Shown here: piece by piece, positions 45,096 through 58,680 of the stretch
Layout of the letters: each line of letters starts with the position of its first letter
Position numbering within the stretch: the first letter of the stretch is position 1
Assembly (NCBI GenBank): GCA_050084515.1
Contig: CM114271.1
Location: forward strand, 19,778,001 to 19,842,000
From: Blasia pusilla
Taxonomy: Eukaryota; Marchantiophyta; Marchantiopsida; Blasiales
Length of the DNA stretch: 64,000 nucleotides
Direction: 5' to 3'
The notes under the pieces: generated by a model
What the model was told of the DNA's origin: nothing
The model's database searches: none
What the model saw: only the letters and a program-made list of their open reading frames with translations
Translations under genes and position numbers: made by a program

Positions 45096-45375
45096 TCAAA
45101 CCTCATCTTCCTTTGATCTTTGAACGGCCTTGGTCTTCTCTAATCTTGCCTTTCTCTCCTCCTCTAGGGCATCAATCATATCCACTGCTATCTTTGCCAC
45201 CTTCAGTTGGAAGTGCCCTTCTAGAGTATGATCAGTCTTCAACTCCAACTCTACTACCGGGAGAGGGTTCTGCCCATACACCAAGAAGTAGGGACTTTTC
45301 CCTGTGGTGCTCTTCTCAACTGAGTTGTAAGCATGGACAGCTGAAGCTAATTTCCTGTCCCAACTCTGATATGTG
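45096..45375 (-). pseudogene. Integrase C-terminal fragment of another Ty3-type element
   Basis: The minus strand reads WDRKLASAVHAYNSVEKSTT, then GKSPYFLVYGQNPL and a Glu/Lys-rich helix (IDALEEERKARLEK). W-D-x-L-x-x-x-x-x-A-Y-N-S followed by TGKSP(Y/F)xLVYG is the usual end of the integrase core in Ty3-type elements. It is a short isolated relic and differs from elements A-C. Confidence 0.75.
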
Positions 45376-48300
45376 AGTTGCCACTATCTTGGTCCGAATG
45401 GTACCAATGATCCCATTTAAATTGCAGATTGTTGTTCTAGCTCCTTCTACTCACCTAACTAGAGTCCCAAAAGTATCTAACACACATGGGAGCCACTCAT
45501 GAAGGGGCGCACAGTACACAGCTATGTGAACAACAGTGCCAATTTGTCAGCTCAATTGCTCGCTATACCCAGTAACAAAAATTATTTACTTGCTATGTTC
45601 CTTCACTTGTTGGCCTACGCCCACCATGCACTTATATACATACAAAATTTGTGCGTATGTTGGTCAAGTTGCTATATATTTGGTAGTAATTTTGGTTTTC
45701 CTTGCTATCCCGCTGCTGAATTAGTATGAAGGAAATTTTGCTACTTCATTACAACAAGTGATTGTGCTTAGTAGAAAACTCTAACACTTGGCTACACTTG
45801 CAACTTTAAAGTCGGTTTTGAATCTCGACACATCATACTATGCATAAGCCTTGTGAACGCATAGAATGTTACTTGTTTCTGCACCATATGTATCGTGCGC
45901 CTACTCTCCTTGAACGTTAATCTTGTTTGTTGCGGAAGCGTGCGTTTAGTAGGTCACGCTCTCAACGCTGATCTGCATCCAAACACGCACTTCGATTAGT
46001 CGGGTCTTGGATCAATCAGTGGGATTACTTTCCGAGTTCTCGTCTCGGACTCTCTCTTCAAGCTCAACCTTCCTAGTTTCGCGGTTTCCAACACGGGCAA
46101 GTCTCGAAAGACTTGGGACAGACTTTCTGGTCGGTTCAGGAACCTGATACGACGTTTCACGCCTAGTGGTTCCAACTGTCCAATGAACCTCCAATGAGTT
46201 CCTCACCAAGACTTGCACGAAGTGAATCTCGGGTTGGAATCCAAGTGTAGCGTACAAAGTCCACTCCCTTGGATCAGGTTTGGTTTGGGTTTCGCGCCAA
46301 ACTCCGTTCCATCCCCGTGCCTCAAACGCCGTTTGGCGCCCAAAGTGGGGTTTCGTTTCCCGAGACATCTCAGAGAAGGTACTCCCCTTACTAGTACTTC
46401 TGGGGATCTCCGGGGGCCCCCTACATTTAGGGAAAGACATCCGGGCCTCTCCAATTGGCCCTCAACCCGATTGCTCTCTCAATCGTTTTCGGCCAATATC
46501 TCAGCCTGTACTAATGCGTTTTATGAGATCTTTGGTGCGTTGGAAGCGTCTCAAGATCAGTTTTCCAACGCGCCCTTACTTGTTCCGAACGCATCTTGGA
46601 GCTCAACGTTATGGTCCTAAACACAGTCAGATTCTCCCAAACGCTAGTCGTGTTCCAAACTGGTTCTCACCTCTTTGGCAACCAACCTCCCAAGACTCAA
46701 CTCATCTCAAGTTTCGGCTCGAGTTTGGTCTAGGTTTCCTGGTCGCGACCACTAACGCATGAAACGCACAACTCTGTTCCGCGTTTCGTCTCTTAGACTT
46801 TTCCAAGAGACTCTTCCAACCGCCTCTCCAAAGCGCAAACCTCGCGGCGTGAGTTTCTTTGAGTTCTGATGTTTCGCTTGGCGCGTATTTGGTGTTGTTT
46901 GGTTATGAGGATCGCGACAATATGTTTGTTGGCCATGTCTTCTTTCTGCCCTAGGATTTTTGCTGCTCATGGATTGCTTGTTATCATCTCTTCATGTCTT
47001 ATGTCAGATTGTATAAATGTTACATTACTGCTTGTACCCTAATCGGCTACAATGCAGGTGAGGTTAATTTCTCAGTTTGTATTTAAGTGGAACCTTCAGT
47101 CTATCTTTATGTTGCTAACAATTTCTTGGCAGCCCAGAAATTGCCACTGCCCTAGTTGAGAACGACATCTCCCAGTCATACATCCACTCATTTACCAACT
47201 GTGATGTGGCCTAAGAATTTACCATTATGATTGTGTGTATTGTAGATTGTATGGCATTGTAGTTTGCATCAATGTGCTTGTAGTTGACAAGTGTTTTATT
47301 CCGCTTTAGTTGAGTATCTTCTTAGAGTTCATACAATCTTTTCACTTATGCACTTTGTAGTTTATTTGTTTCCTTGTCTAGTTCTACTCTAGGCTGTAGT
47401 GAGCCACTCTTTCCATTTGTAGTGGCATTACGTAGCTCGGCCTTTGTGCACTGAATTTGATATTTTGTAAGTTATTTCCATGTCCCGAGTTCATTTTAAT
47501 GAGTTTCTAATTGCAGTTTGTTCGTTCATATTGCTTGCAGGAGACTGTTTCCAGTGGCCACACATCTACCGGTGCCTACCGCACACCGGTTGCAAGTCCC
47601 CTGACTCATCTCAAAGTGCAGCAAAAAGGTGTCAAATTTTTTCTGCACCACCAAACAATGAAGTTGCCACTTCATCCTACTCCATTGATACTATCTCTGT
47701 TGCATTATTTGATGCAGCATGGCCTTAAGAATATTGTTGTCCTTCATGACCAGCTTAACAAATTTGAGGGTCGCAATGAGATTCTGAGGAAAGTCATGGA
47801 ATATGTTGGGAAGGACGATGGACAAAATCATAGATGTGCATGAACAACTTATATCGATCGTTGCTGAGTTGATGACTCTCAGTGACCACTGTAGAAAACA
47901 CTATCCTTGTGATGAGGAACTAGATTTGTGCGTTCGCCAAGTGCGGCACTTGTCTACTAGAATGTAGCTGCTCAGCGTACTACTATGTGTTCTCTTGCCC
48001 ACATAATGTATTGTGTGGTGTGGACTGCAACTACTTCAAGCTCTGCTTGTCTTCCACACCTGCATGCGATGAGCTGTACTTGTTCCACAGACCCAACTAT
48101 ATTTTATAACTACAATTTCTGTTCGGCAATTTTGCACTATCTTGTCTCGTTATATTGTGGCATTCTCGGTCATGGCCATTGTTGCATTGTTTCAAGCCTT
48201 GTAACAACATATTAACATGCATATTCATTGATGCACTTATTTAATATTAGTGTGCTTATTCATATAAAGTATATATATGTAACCAAGTTCTGTCCAATCC

Positions 48301-48603
48301 CACACAACTCTGAAACCTAAGGCTGTTGGAAATTTTACGTCAACATACACTCCACTTTGAGGCTGCTATCCGATTTGAACTTGCTCGTGATCATAAAACA
48401 ATCATGTCAAAAGCTCATATTTTATTGGCTATTCTACCAACTATTCACCACTATTAATTAACTTTCACTGCCACCCACAATCGAAATCGATAACATTCAT
48501 ATAGCTGTTAGGCTAAAAAATATGTGGAACATTTTCTCTCACCATTACTTATTCTAACATTGTATTCACAAGTTCGCTTCCATGGACTTAAACAAAACAC
48601 CCA
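45376..48603. other. Unassigned DNA; open frames without known domains
   Basis: Overlapping open frames on both strands at 46012-46762 and a 110-codon frame at 47511-47843 (containing MQHGLKNIVVLHDQLNKFEG) do not match a family I know. The 46.0-46.9 kb stretch has balanced composition and frequent TTTCG/CGAAAC words, as in degenerate LTRs, but no paired repeat was found. Confidence 0.35.
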
Positions 48604-51600
48604 TCTATACTATTAAAAGAGTCCAGGGTCTTCTCCAGGGGGGCTCCGCGGCATGACACGTGTCCACTTAGAGAGGCCTAGTACACAACACGTGTCCCTC
48701 ATCTGACGCTCCTTGCACAACATGTGTCGTTCACACATACATAGCTATTGGATCAAATTTTAGAGTACACGCGTGTTTAGGTTTTCGTACATACAATTAT
48801 GCCACTAATATTTATTAGCCGTTTTCCCATTAACCTTAAGCCATTTTTCCGTTTTGCAATTAACATCAAATCGTGGAGTGGTGATAGAGTTGATTTTTCA
48901 ATCGCGCCCAAGAGGTTGCGGTTGGGACTTCCATGTTTCTATCACGGCATCAATATTGCATACACCTGTGCAATGGTGCACTGTTTAGATGCTTCATATT
49001 ATTCATAGCTACACTATTTTTTTAGACGCTTCATACTCAGCTACACTTTTTTCCTATATACAACTCTTAAGTTGAGCAAGGGTTACACCCATAATCTACT
49101 CAATGTTTACCGAGTTTTTACATGTTTGCAAGTCTACATTCGAGGAAAGGACTAGATTCCATGCGACATCGTAAGTTCCTATCTCCTTTCTAATCAACCT
49201 GCACTTCTCTTTCTCTCATTCAACTTTTCCACGCTTCAACAACTCTCCTTCAGCTTTCTCAATCTACAAACCTTCAAGACAAGAAAGGAACTAACTTACT
49301 TCATTGTACAAAGTTGCGCAAAAAAATGTGAGCTATGATTGTAAGGCATACAGCTATGAAGGAAACACAAGCCAAGGGAAACAAAATAACTTACCCGTGT
49401 AGCTCTAAAAAGTTCTATGGGGTTAAACCTGCGGATATTACACCTTCAGATAGACCGTTGTGGTCTTTGATCACACAGGAAGATGCGATTAGGTTGGAGT
49501 CGAGTCCAAAGGTTGAAAACAGAGTCATCCCATAATGGGGGACTAAGTTGGGCTATGACAACAAACCTGACTTTGGCGATGCGAAAAGCGACTCAATTCC
49601 CTCCTCAGAACCTCCCTTTACTGAGTAGGACAGCCGCCAGAAGATGCCTCTCCAATCGCTCGAGTATGAACGGAGGGCTAAATCAAAGCGATTCATGAAT
49701 GAGGATCACAAGGGAAGCAACAAGAGACAACACACTGAAAGCTCATAAGAGTATATCCCACAACTTGTCAAAAGCCTCCAAGATATGAAGGATATGGGTG
49801 AAGAGCACCTTCAAGAGGAATCGTCTAGAAATACGAGCAGGTGTAGGCAAAAGTTCCGTCCTAGGTTAGCTACAAAGAGGAAGAGATTAACGCACATCAA
49901 TGTTGCCTTCAAAATTACATTGTAAGGTGTATGATGTAAAGCTCGTTCTATACGTAATCTATGTGCTTGCATATCATGCTTCTATTATGCACTCTAAAAA
50001 AGTTTTGCAGCCCTGCATTCTTCCCCACGTCTTATTTATCTTATTATTATTTTAATCCTTTTTCCTATTTTTTCCTATTTATTAATTCAATTTTCCCCTT
50101 TTTTCCTCCTTTTTTTTTTTTTCTTTCCCATAAATATATTTTTCAATTCTTAAATATTTTCCTCACTATTTTCCCTGAAATTTATTTTCCTCTTATTTTC
50201 TCTGAAAATAATGTCTCATTTTGCTTCCTTTCAATTTATTTAAAAAAATCTTACCTTTTTCTCCTTTTTTATAATTTCTCAATTTGCTTTTCTCCAATCT
50301 TTTCTAATTTTTCCCTTTTTTCTATTTTATTACTTTATAAAAAGAGGATTGTGTTTGATGACCCCTTCCTTCGGTATAATTTTTGGCCTCCTTTGTTTAT
50401 GACACGTGTAACACAATATCTAAATTAACATAATAGAAGAGCTAAACTTCAACTAACGAGCGAGTTCCTTTCTTCATGAGTCATTTTACTCTATGTTTAT
50501 GTTTTTTGGAATCCCTTTCCTTTTTGAGTTTACAAATTCTATTGTTAGAATAATTTTTGATAATAATATGATAATTTTCTTATGTGTGCTCATAAGATTA
50601 ATCTATTGTATGTGTCCACAATAGGGTTGGTGCGACGGAGAATTCTGCACTTCGTGATATTACGAATATACCTCTTTGCCCACGGCGAGAGGAAGCACCT
50701 CTTACAACCTCCATCCCAATTTCTCCAACGTACGATATCCAATTTTATATATTCTCTTGCACGTTGTTGTGGTGTCAACTTTGTTTCATTGTATATTGTC
50801 CATGTACTATTAAAATAATTGTAGCTTTGGCCTTTTTGTACAGACTCCCTCTTCCATAAAATCCTCTGGATTTATGAGATTATCGAAGATGGCTTGCGCT
50901 GAGGGCCAAAAAGAAGAAATCGAGCCATTCGTGCACAAATAATGGGAGATCGGAGACAACGACAACCTCCTTTCCGCATTCAATCATCCCCCGCGCATGT
51001 TAAGCATATAATCGATACATCGCATTTTCCATTCTAATCCTTTCATGCTTTTGAAACTTGCTTACCGAAATTTATTTTGTTTTGTACTAACTTTGTAGCA
51101 TGCAAACTGTATGCTCAGACTTCCTATTCCATCAAATCCACCCTCTTTTCGTGATTTTCGTAAAGTCTTATGTGGAGAGGCACAAAAATGAAAAAGACTT
51201 CTTCGTGTCAAGACTTTGGCTCTAAAGAAACAAAAAAAGATGATATATCGTAGATATTACAACAAAAGAAGAGAAGTTGTTGGAGGAAGTCATCACAACT
51301 TTGGTGATGATTCACCCACTATGATAGACCAAAATTCTACCTCCATGATAAATAATATTGGAAGGTATGTATTTTCTCACATTTGGTATATTAAATATAC
51401 GAGGGATATTCTAATGAAAATTATATGATATTATTCTAACCTTTTGTTTGTAGGCGTTTGACTCAACATGGAATTACCGATTTTCCTACTATGGAGGATA
51501 TATATGTACTTGAATTTGATCAACCTATCAATAATATAGGAGTTATTATGGAAGACTCATATACTCAACAAGATGACGATGTTACCAACAATATCCCCAA

Positions 51601-51945
51601 GGTTCAAATATTTGAGATATCCACTCCTGTAACGCCTATAGTCGTCGAGCAAGTATCTTCTGCTCAACATGATAAAGACGTTATGAATCATATCCATGCA
51701 CTTCATACGACTCAAGTATCCACTCATGTTACACCTTTCATTGTTGAGCAAGTATCTTTTGCAGGGCATGGATTAAATCTTCCAATTGAGAGTGCTCAAT
51801 CACCAGGTCATAATGTTAGACGAGCTTCAAGAGTCAACATCTCACTCGATATTGCACGAATGAGCAACTCCCAAGAGAGTGATACAAAGAAGTTAAGATT
51901 ACAAGGAGTTATCAACCAGTAATTGGGCGTCTTACTATTGGTTCT

Positions 51946-54028
51946 ATGACGGAAATATGCCCTTTATGCTATGCGCTACATTGGAAGTGTGAAAAGGTGA
52001 AAAATTCAAGGTATCGGAACTCACTATTTGGAATGTGTTGTATTCATGGAAAAGTACAACTCCCATTCTTAAGGTGTTGTCCTCCATTCTTGAAATCATT
52101 GATTAGTGGTGTTGGACCTCAAAGTCTTCATTTTCTTACACACACTCGAGCTTATAATCGTGTTCTTCAATTAGCATCAACTGTAGCTAAAGTCAAGGAG
52201 CAAGTTGTTGGCATTGGACACTTTCATATTCAAGGTGGTATTTATCACATCATTGGACCATTGCATCCTGATGAGGGGAGTAATCCCCAATTTGCTCAGC
52301 TTTACATCTACGATACTGAAAATGAATTGCAAAATCGGGGGAGAGTTATGTCTGATGATCTTCGACCATAGATATTAAGAGGATTGCAAAATATGTTACA
52401 TGAACATAATCCTTATGTGAGGATATTTTGACACATTGCAAATAAGGCAAGTGGACCTAATCTTCGTATTATTCTAATGGCGCATAATCGAGGAATGGAT
52501 TCCAAACGTTACAACTTACCAACTGCATCTAAGGTTGCTGCAATCTTACTTGGTGATGGTAGTGAAGTTGTTGACAATTGTGATATTATTGTCCAATTAC
52601 ATGGTGGAGGCATTGGTTATATTTCAGATCTAAATGAAGCATATGTTCCATTGCATTTTGTATTATTATTTATCTATGGTGAAGCATGTTGGCATCCAAG
52701 AATACCTTATGGGAAATTTGAAGAAATCACAACTGCCAATATTCCTACTTCAGTGGATGCAGATATGGAAGGATTGGATGACATCATAGAGGAAGAAAGA
52801 ATCGATGATAAAAAGGCTCATGATGGAAGGAGAAAATTGTTACCGCGCTACAATTCGCTTCTTTTCGACTTCAAACCTGTGTTGGTGTTGAAGATGATAA
52901 TTGTTTGCTTCGATTTGGTCGTCTCAATCAAGAGTACATGGTTGATATTTATGGCACAATAGAGATGCAACGACTAACTTGGGTTCGTTTAAATGAAAAG
53001 GAGTTGTGAGCAGATTTATATCAAGGTCTAAAGGATGCCATGTATCAAAGTGACGAGGATGGTGCAAGGTTTGGGAGGCGCATTGTATTGCCTTCTTCTT
53101 TTAGTGGGGGATCCACGCCATATGCATCAACTTTATGAAGATGCCATGGCCATTGTGAGGCAACTCGGAAAACCATATTATTTTCTTACAATGACGTGCA
53201 ATCCTAAATGGGAGGAGATCACTTCAGCACTATTGCATGGTCAAAAACCTACTGATAGACCAGATTTGATTGTGAGAGTCTTTGAGAAAAAAAAAAAAAA
53301 GCTATTGAGGCTTCTTATTGAGAAGAACATCTTGGGTAGGGTTGTAGGTTGCATTAAGGTTGTTGAATTCCAAAAAAGAGGTCTACCACATGTTCATATT
53401 ATGATTATTCTTGATCAAGAGGATAAGTCGCGCTCTACATCAGATTATGATGATATAATCTCAGCTGAGATCCCCAATCCAAACACTCAACCAAAACTCC
53501 ATTCTATTGTAACTAATTGCATGGTTCATGGCCCACGTGGACAACTCAATCCCAATGCTTCATGTATGGACAAGGAAACCAATAAGTGTACCAAAGGCTA
53601 TCCTTTGCAAGCATAACTACGGAGAGATAGGATGGTTATCCAATTTATCGAAGGTATGCAATCTATGACATAATTTTAATCTTTTGGATATCCAACAACT
53701 TAAATTTTTTATATATATATCTGCTATTGTTATTGACTTTTACCTTTCTTTCTTATGATACATGATGGATAATGGTATTAAGGTAATGAAGCGCGATCAA
53801 AGTTTGGACAACCGTTGGATTGTTCCTTACAGTCCTTTTTTATGTACTCTCTTTGATTGTCATATCAATTTGGAGATCACGAATAGCATTTCTATTGTTA
53901 AATACATACATAAATATGTTTATAAGGGATGCGATGCAATATCATTTAAGGTGACAAATGATGGAACTACAGAGACAACGACAAGGGAGATAATCAATGA
54001 AACAACACATTATCTTGATGCAAGGTAA
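51946..54028 (+). pseudogene. Helitron N-terminal domain and Rep (HUH endonuclease), broken
   Basis: Rolling-circle initiator of Helitrons. The Helitron-N region has HFHIQGGIYHIIGPLHPDEG and QFAQLYIYDTENEL (about 52220-52330). Rep motif 1 is FLTMTCNPKWEEI (about 53182-53220), the HUH metal site is GLPHVHIMIIL (about 53380-53412), and the tyrosine motif is YIHKYVYKGCD (about 53905-53937) with two Tyr. Pieces lie in several frames with stops and possible introns (53617-53761). No continuous protein is available. Confidence 0.8.
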
Positions 54029-55079
54029 TGCCTTTTCAATAAAAAAAGTTTCTTTTGCTTTGTACAATACATGAGTACGAAGATGTATTTTTTTTTTTCA
54101 ATTCTGAACATATTTGATTATTTTGTGTATCATACACAGATATGTCTCTTCCTCTGAAGCAAGTTGGAGATTGTTCAAGTTTAGTCTACATGTAGAACAT
54201 CCAAGTATCGTAAGGTTGGTAGTTCATCCACTTGAGTTACAAACAATTTTCTTCAATGAGCATGACAATATGCAATAGATATTACAAAGGAATAGGGAGA
54301 TAACTCTTACACAATGGTTTGCAACTAATCGTTTGGATTTGGAGGCTTGAAAGTATTTATATAATGAGTTCCTTCCTATTATCGTTGGAGCAAAAAAAGA
54401 TGAATTCGTATAATTCAAAGGAGAAATGACCGTGGACATCCAATTGTTCGCTTATAACTTACTCACCCAGGTACTTTTATTTCCAATTTCCTCAATGTAC
54501 TTACAAATTATGTAAATATATATAAAAAATCATCCTTTAATCATTGCAGTATTCGGTGTATTAAGCAAATATATTCAAGTTTTGAAATATAGATGAAGGA
54601 GAATCACATTGGTTGCGGTTGCTACTTCATCATATTCGAGGCGCAACTACATTTGAATACTTAAGAACTGTTCATGGAATGTTATATCCAACATTTAAGG
54701 AGGCCGCTATTCAAATGGGGCTTATTTAGGATGATAGGGAAGTATTCTCATGCTTTCAAGAAGCCTCAGAAATCCGCATAGGTCGTCCGTTGCGTAAACT
54801 CTTTGCTATTATTCTCGCTTATAATAGACCAACCGAACCTGATAAACTATGGAGTGAATTTTTGGGCCCACTCATTGAGGATCTCCTCTATCAACAACGT
54901 GAGGTAATTGCGTATCGTATTTTTGTAATAATAATTTTTATTTTCTGATTTTATTTTTGGACTTATTTTCCCATCGTGGCCTTTATGCAGAAAATAGGGA
55001 TACCCGATCTTGATCCAAATTATTCAATTATTAACACGGCATTATTGGAAGTCCACTACCATTTGCAAGATCAAGGAGA

Positions 55080-56815
55080 ATGATTATCCGATTTCCCCAT
55101 ATGCCCCAAGCGGATTTCCAAACTTCATCTTTATATTCCTATTTGGAAGTAGAAGAGCTCCAATATGATCGAGATGACCTACATGAACGAGCTAGGCTTG
55201 GAGAGGAAACTTTGAATGACGGACAACGGTTGATTTGGGATGGTATTCACAATAAACTCAAAAGCATCCTTGCGGATGATATTACTTCGAGTTCAAATTT
55301 GTTCTTCATTGACGGACCTGGGGGAACTGGAAAAACCTTCTTATACAATCTTCTTCTTGCAAGTGTTCGAGGTGTTGGAGGCATAGCTTTAGTTGTTGCT
55401 TCATCGGGGATAGCTGCTTTGTTGTTAGATGGAGGACGCACTACACATTCATGTTTTAAGATTCCCATCAACGTAGATGAAAATTCTACTTGCAAGTAAG
55501 TAATATGCCTACTTCATTTCTTTGTAAGTCTTCTATCATGGTAAAGAGTTATCTTGCCAAAAATATTAATATCTTTGAGTACGATTTTTGTAATCTACGT
55601 GTTTATAGCGAAGTTGCGCGCTTGATTCAAAGGGCTTGGCTTATTATATGGGATGAGGCACCTATGACTCATCGCCATGTATTTGAGGTTGTAAATCGAT
55701 CCTTTCAAGATATCATTGGAGTGGTATGCGGAGACTTGAGGAATGTTCCGTTTGGTGGCAAATTAATAGTTTTTGGTGGGGATTTTCGCCAAGTCTTGCC
55801 CGTTGTTCGTCATGGAAACCGTCTAAAAATTATTCAAGCTACATGAAAGAGGTAAACTTTATGGTCTTATGTGAGGGTAATGAAGCTAACGACCAATATG
55901 AAAGTTCAAAATTTGGAAGTGAACATGCGGGTACAACAACAAGTTTTTGCAGATTGGATATTGGAGGTTGGAGAGGGCCGTGTGTCTTTGCAAGCTCATT
56001 TGGGAGAGGATTTCATATAATTTCCAAGTGATATGATGACCAAAAGTAAGAAAATCAATGATCTTATTGAGATTATCTACGGAAATGATTTTGAAAAGTT
56101 TCGTGACATTAATTTTTTAAGAGATACAACAATTCTTACAGTGAAAAATCAAGATGTTAATGACATCAATACATAAGTTATGTCTCGATTCTATGGAGAG
56201 GTAATATTCATGTCATTCTCCTTAGGTGTTATTTAATTCTATTATGCATCAATACTAAAATCATATTCTAATTGACATATCTTTGTTTTATGTAGGAACG
56301 CACTTACCTTAGTGTTGATACTATTCCGGATGAGGGAATGAGTTAGATTTATTCTTAAATACTTGCTTGCCATGAGGTTTGCCACCACATCGTTTAACTT
56401 TGAAAATTAATGCACCTATCATGCTTTTATTGAATTTGAATGGTTCAAAGGGACAAGCCAACGGAACTCGGTTGGTAATTCGTGGATTCATGCAACATGT
56501 CATTGATGCCAAAATCATTACAAGAAAGAACACTGGCGATCGGGTCTTTATTCCACATATCCCATTGATTAAGTTAAATTCAGGTTTACCTTTTGATTTA
56601 TGTAGATTTCAATTTCCGATTCTTCCGCTTTTGCCATGGCTATCAATAAATCTCAAAGGCAGACCTTGAAAAAGATAGAAATTTTTCTACCTACATGAGT
56701 CTTTCCTCATAGTCAATTATATGTAGCATTGTCACGAGAAAGACAAAAAATTACAATACATATCACACTAGGAAGTGGTGCCTTTTCAAATGAGAAAGAT
56801 ACTTTATTGAAATAA
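55080..56815 (+). pseudogene. Helitron PIF1-type helicase domain, broken
   Basis: Walker [13 protein letters not shown] (about 55317-55350), [17 protein letters not shown], Walker B IIWDEAPMTH (about 55640-55670), FGGDFRQVLPVV (about 55770-55806) and a terminal QLYVALSRERQ region (about 56714-56745). Order and spacing are those of Helitron helicases. Frame changes and stops occur near 55500, 55846 and 56340; some may be introns. Confidence 0.8.
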
Positions 56816-57630
56816 TTTTTTTCTTATTGATATCTTTGTACCCGTGCACCTTACCAGTAGAATTAAACCTAATACCTTAGGCGTCGCCGACAATCAACCC
56901 TTGTCTATACGACCGTCCTTTTCAAAATTCACAATGAGGAAAACATCGCCGCAACTAAGGGGCATTCATGTTGCCGTTGTAGAGAAACCTGATGGGAGCA
57001 GGGATTGCCACCACGTTGGGCTCCCTGGTACTATCTTGATGACTGTGGTTGGGCTCATTCACTCGTCTCCTCGGCTTTCTGTCTCGGAGCTTCTTTACAC
57101 GGGAGATACCTTTCTGCCTTCTCCTACTCCTGCTGCTGCAGCTGCTGATGTGGGGCCCTCTTCTTACGTTGTGCTCTTTCCTTTCACGCTTCCGTGCATT
57201 AGGGCTGTGTTTCTTCCCCTCCTTCTCTTCTTGCGCTCGCGATCTGTGTAATCTCGCGCGGATTGATGCGCGTTTGAACAATCCGCCACTGCTTCTTCAT
57301 CTGGTCTCGGCTATGGCGCAATGGCGCCTCGCGATCCCCTCAGCCCGGGTAAGATCCGATCGCTTCCGGTGTTTTCGCCAATCTCGTGCTCATCAGTAGG
57401 GAGAATTTTGTTAGCGGTAATTGAGTACCCAGTGCGTGCCATCGCCTGTTGCGAGCAATAGACGCCAGTGTCGATGACGGAAGATGAGTCAGGAGGAGCA
57501 GACGGTTGTTTTAGTGCACGCTGTGGAGCGTGGAAGATCTCTGTCGCTTGTGGTTTTGGGTGCTGCTCTTGGAGTTTCAGTGGGAATCGACCGCTGCAGA
57601 CGTTGATCGTTGGTAGCTTGTGCCTGCTCA

Positions 57631-58497
57631 ATGTTTGCAGAGCAACAGCAGGTACTGGAGCTGACGCGGCTTGCGGGGCTCAACATTCGCGACGACATCT
57701 TTGCAATTGTAAGTACTAGATTAGGCATCGAGTAGCACTTCAGTTCCACACGGCTTTCTGAATCTGATCTAGCATAAAGTATCTCCATGCAGAGTTGTTA
57801 TTGAAAAATCACTTGGAGGAGGGAACAACTGCTCCTGGAGTTGCACTGAATGCTCTAAGTGGAGGGGTAATGCGAAAGTCATACGTGAAACGTCACGATC
57901 GCTCTCAAATGTACTGCGGTGGAAGTGTAGTAATTCGTGGAAGTATCAATTTGGAAGGTCAAGCTATCAGGAGCATCATGATTGTTCATGTGGATGGTCT
58001 TCAGACTCCAGGGTTGCTTTTCGGATGCTCTCGATTCGGAAACGACCTCTCTCTCCGTTTAAGGTTACGTAGTGTTTTTGCTCGGGGTGACTTTGGAGGT
58101 GGTAGTTCTGTTTGCCAATTCAAACTCCACTTACGACAGGGAGTCGCCTTTGGGACGCCACTCGTCAGTTGCTTGTTCTGAACCGGGGCTTTAAGTGACG
58201 TAGACTAGAAGCATACTGTATACCATGCTTTCTGTGGTAATGGCGATCTCTAATTCTTCAGTGGACCTGCTGAAGATGGCTCAAAGAAGGACGAGTTTAC
58301 CTTTATTTCACTGTTCTAGGAGAAATTACTTACTTGTACTGATCACACCCCACTGTTCTATTCAGTTGTTGGAGTTGATGCAAAGTGACGCAACGCCCAT
58401 GCTGGTCCTTCAAGTGCTTAGATCGCTGGCAGGCGTTATCCCTCAGTCAAGCCCTCCTACATCATCCAGAACTTCCTTGTCTGGTCGCTACACCTAG
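57631..58497 (+). CDS. MZT2: MOZART2-like small protein, duplicate copy
   Basis: Exons 57631-57708 and 58366-58497, giving 69 aa with the same phase-0 intron as the source gene. One amino-acid change is visible in exon 1 (DDIFAI for DDIFLI); exon 2 is unchanged at protein level. The optional 72-base in-phase stretch is also kept (57795-57866). Upstream sequence from about 56970 came along, so the copy may have its own promoter. It appears intact and could be expressed. Function is as for the source copy, with the same uncertainty in the family call. Confidence 0.45.
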
Positions 58498-58551
58498 TTG
58501 CAAATGCAGCTATAATTGAACAAAGAAACGTGGTACAAGAATTAGGTCATC

Positions 58552-58680
58552 ATGACGGGTGCTGCGTCCGCAGTGTTTCTGTTGGACATGAAGGGTCGAG
58601 TTTTAGTATGGCGAGATTACCGTGGTGATGTTTCGGCTGCCCAAGCAGAGCGTTTCTTCAGCAAGCTGGTGGATGGGGAG
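58552..58680 (+). pseudogene. AP-1 mu exon 1, truncated duplicate
   Basis: Codes the first 43 residues of AP-1 mu with one change (KLVDGE for KLMDGE) and a normal GT donor, followed by most of intron 1. No other exon is present downstream, because the duplication breaks 10 bases before the exon-2 acceptor. It cannot make an adaptor subunit. An exon-1 transcript could only read through or splice into sequence on the TRS120 side. Confidence 0.9.

Larger units (their letters stand above)
48604..56850 (+). mobile_element. Eroded autonomous Helitron
   Basis: The probable 5' end is TCTATACTATTAAAAGA, preceded by A as expected for insertion between A and T. Just inside it are three spaced ACACGTGTC-like words (48656-48730). 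The coding part runs from about 51.2 to 56.8 kb as Rep plus PIF1 helicase in order. The 3' end was not fixed: CCCGTGCACC at about 56837 could be half of the terminal hairpin, but the second arm and CTRR end are not clear. The first 2.6 kb after the 5' end holds no recognisable gene. Confidence 0.65.

Noticed and set aside
49961-50428. A 155-codon Phe/Leu-rich open frame as a membrane protein
   Set aside because: It is a T-rich low-complexity tract inside the Helitron; the hydrophobic residues follow from base composition.
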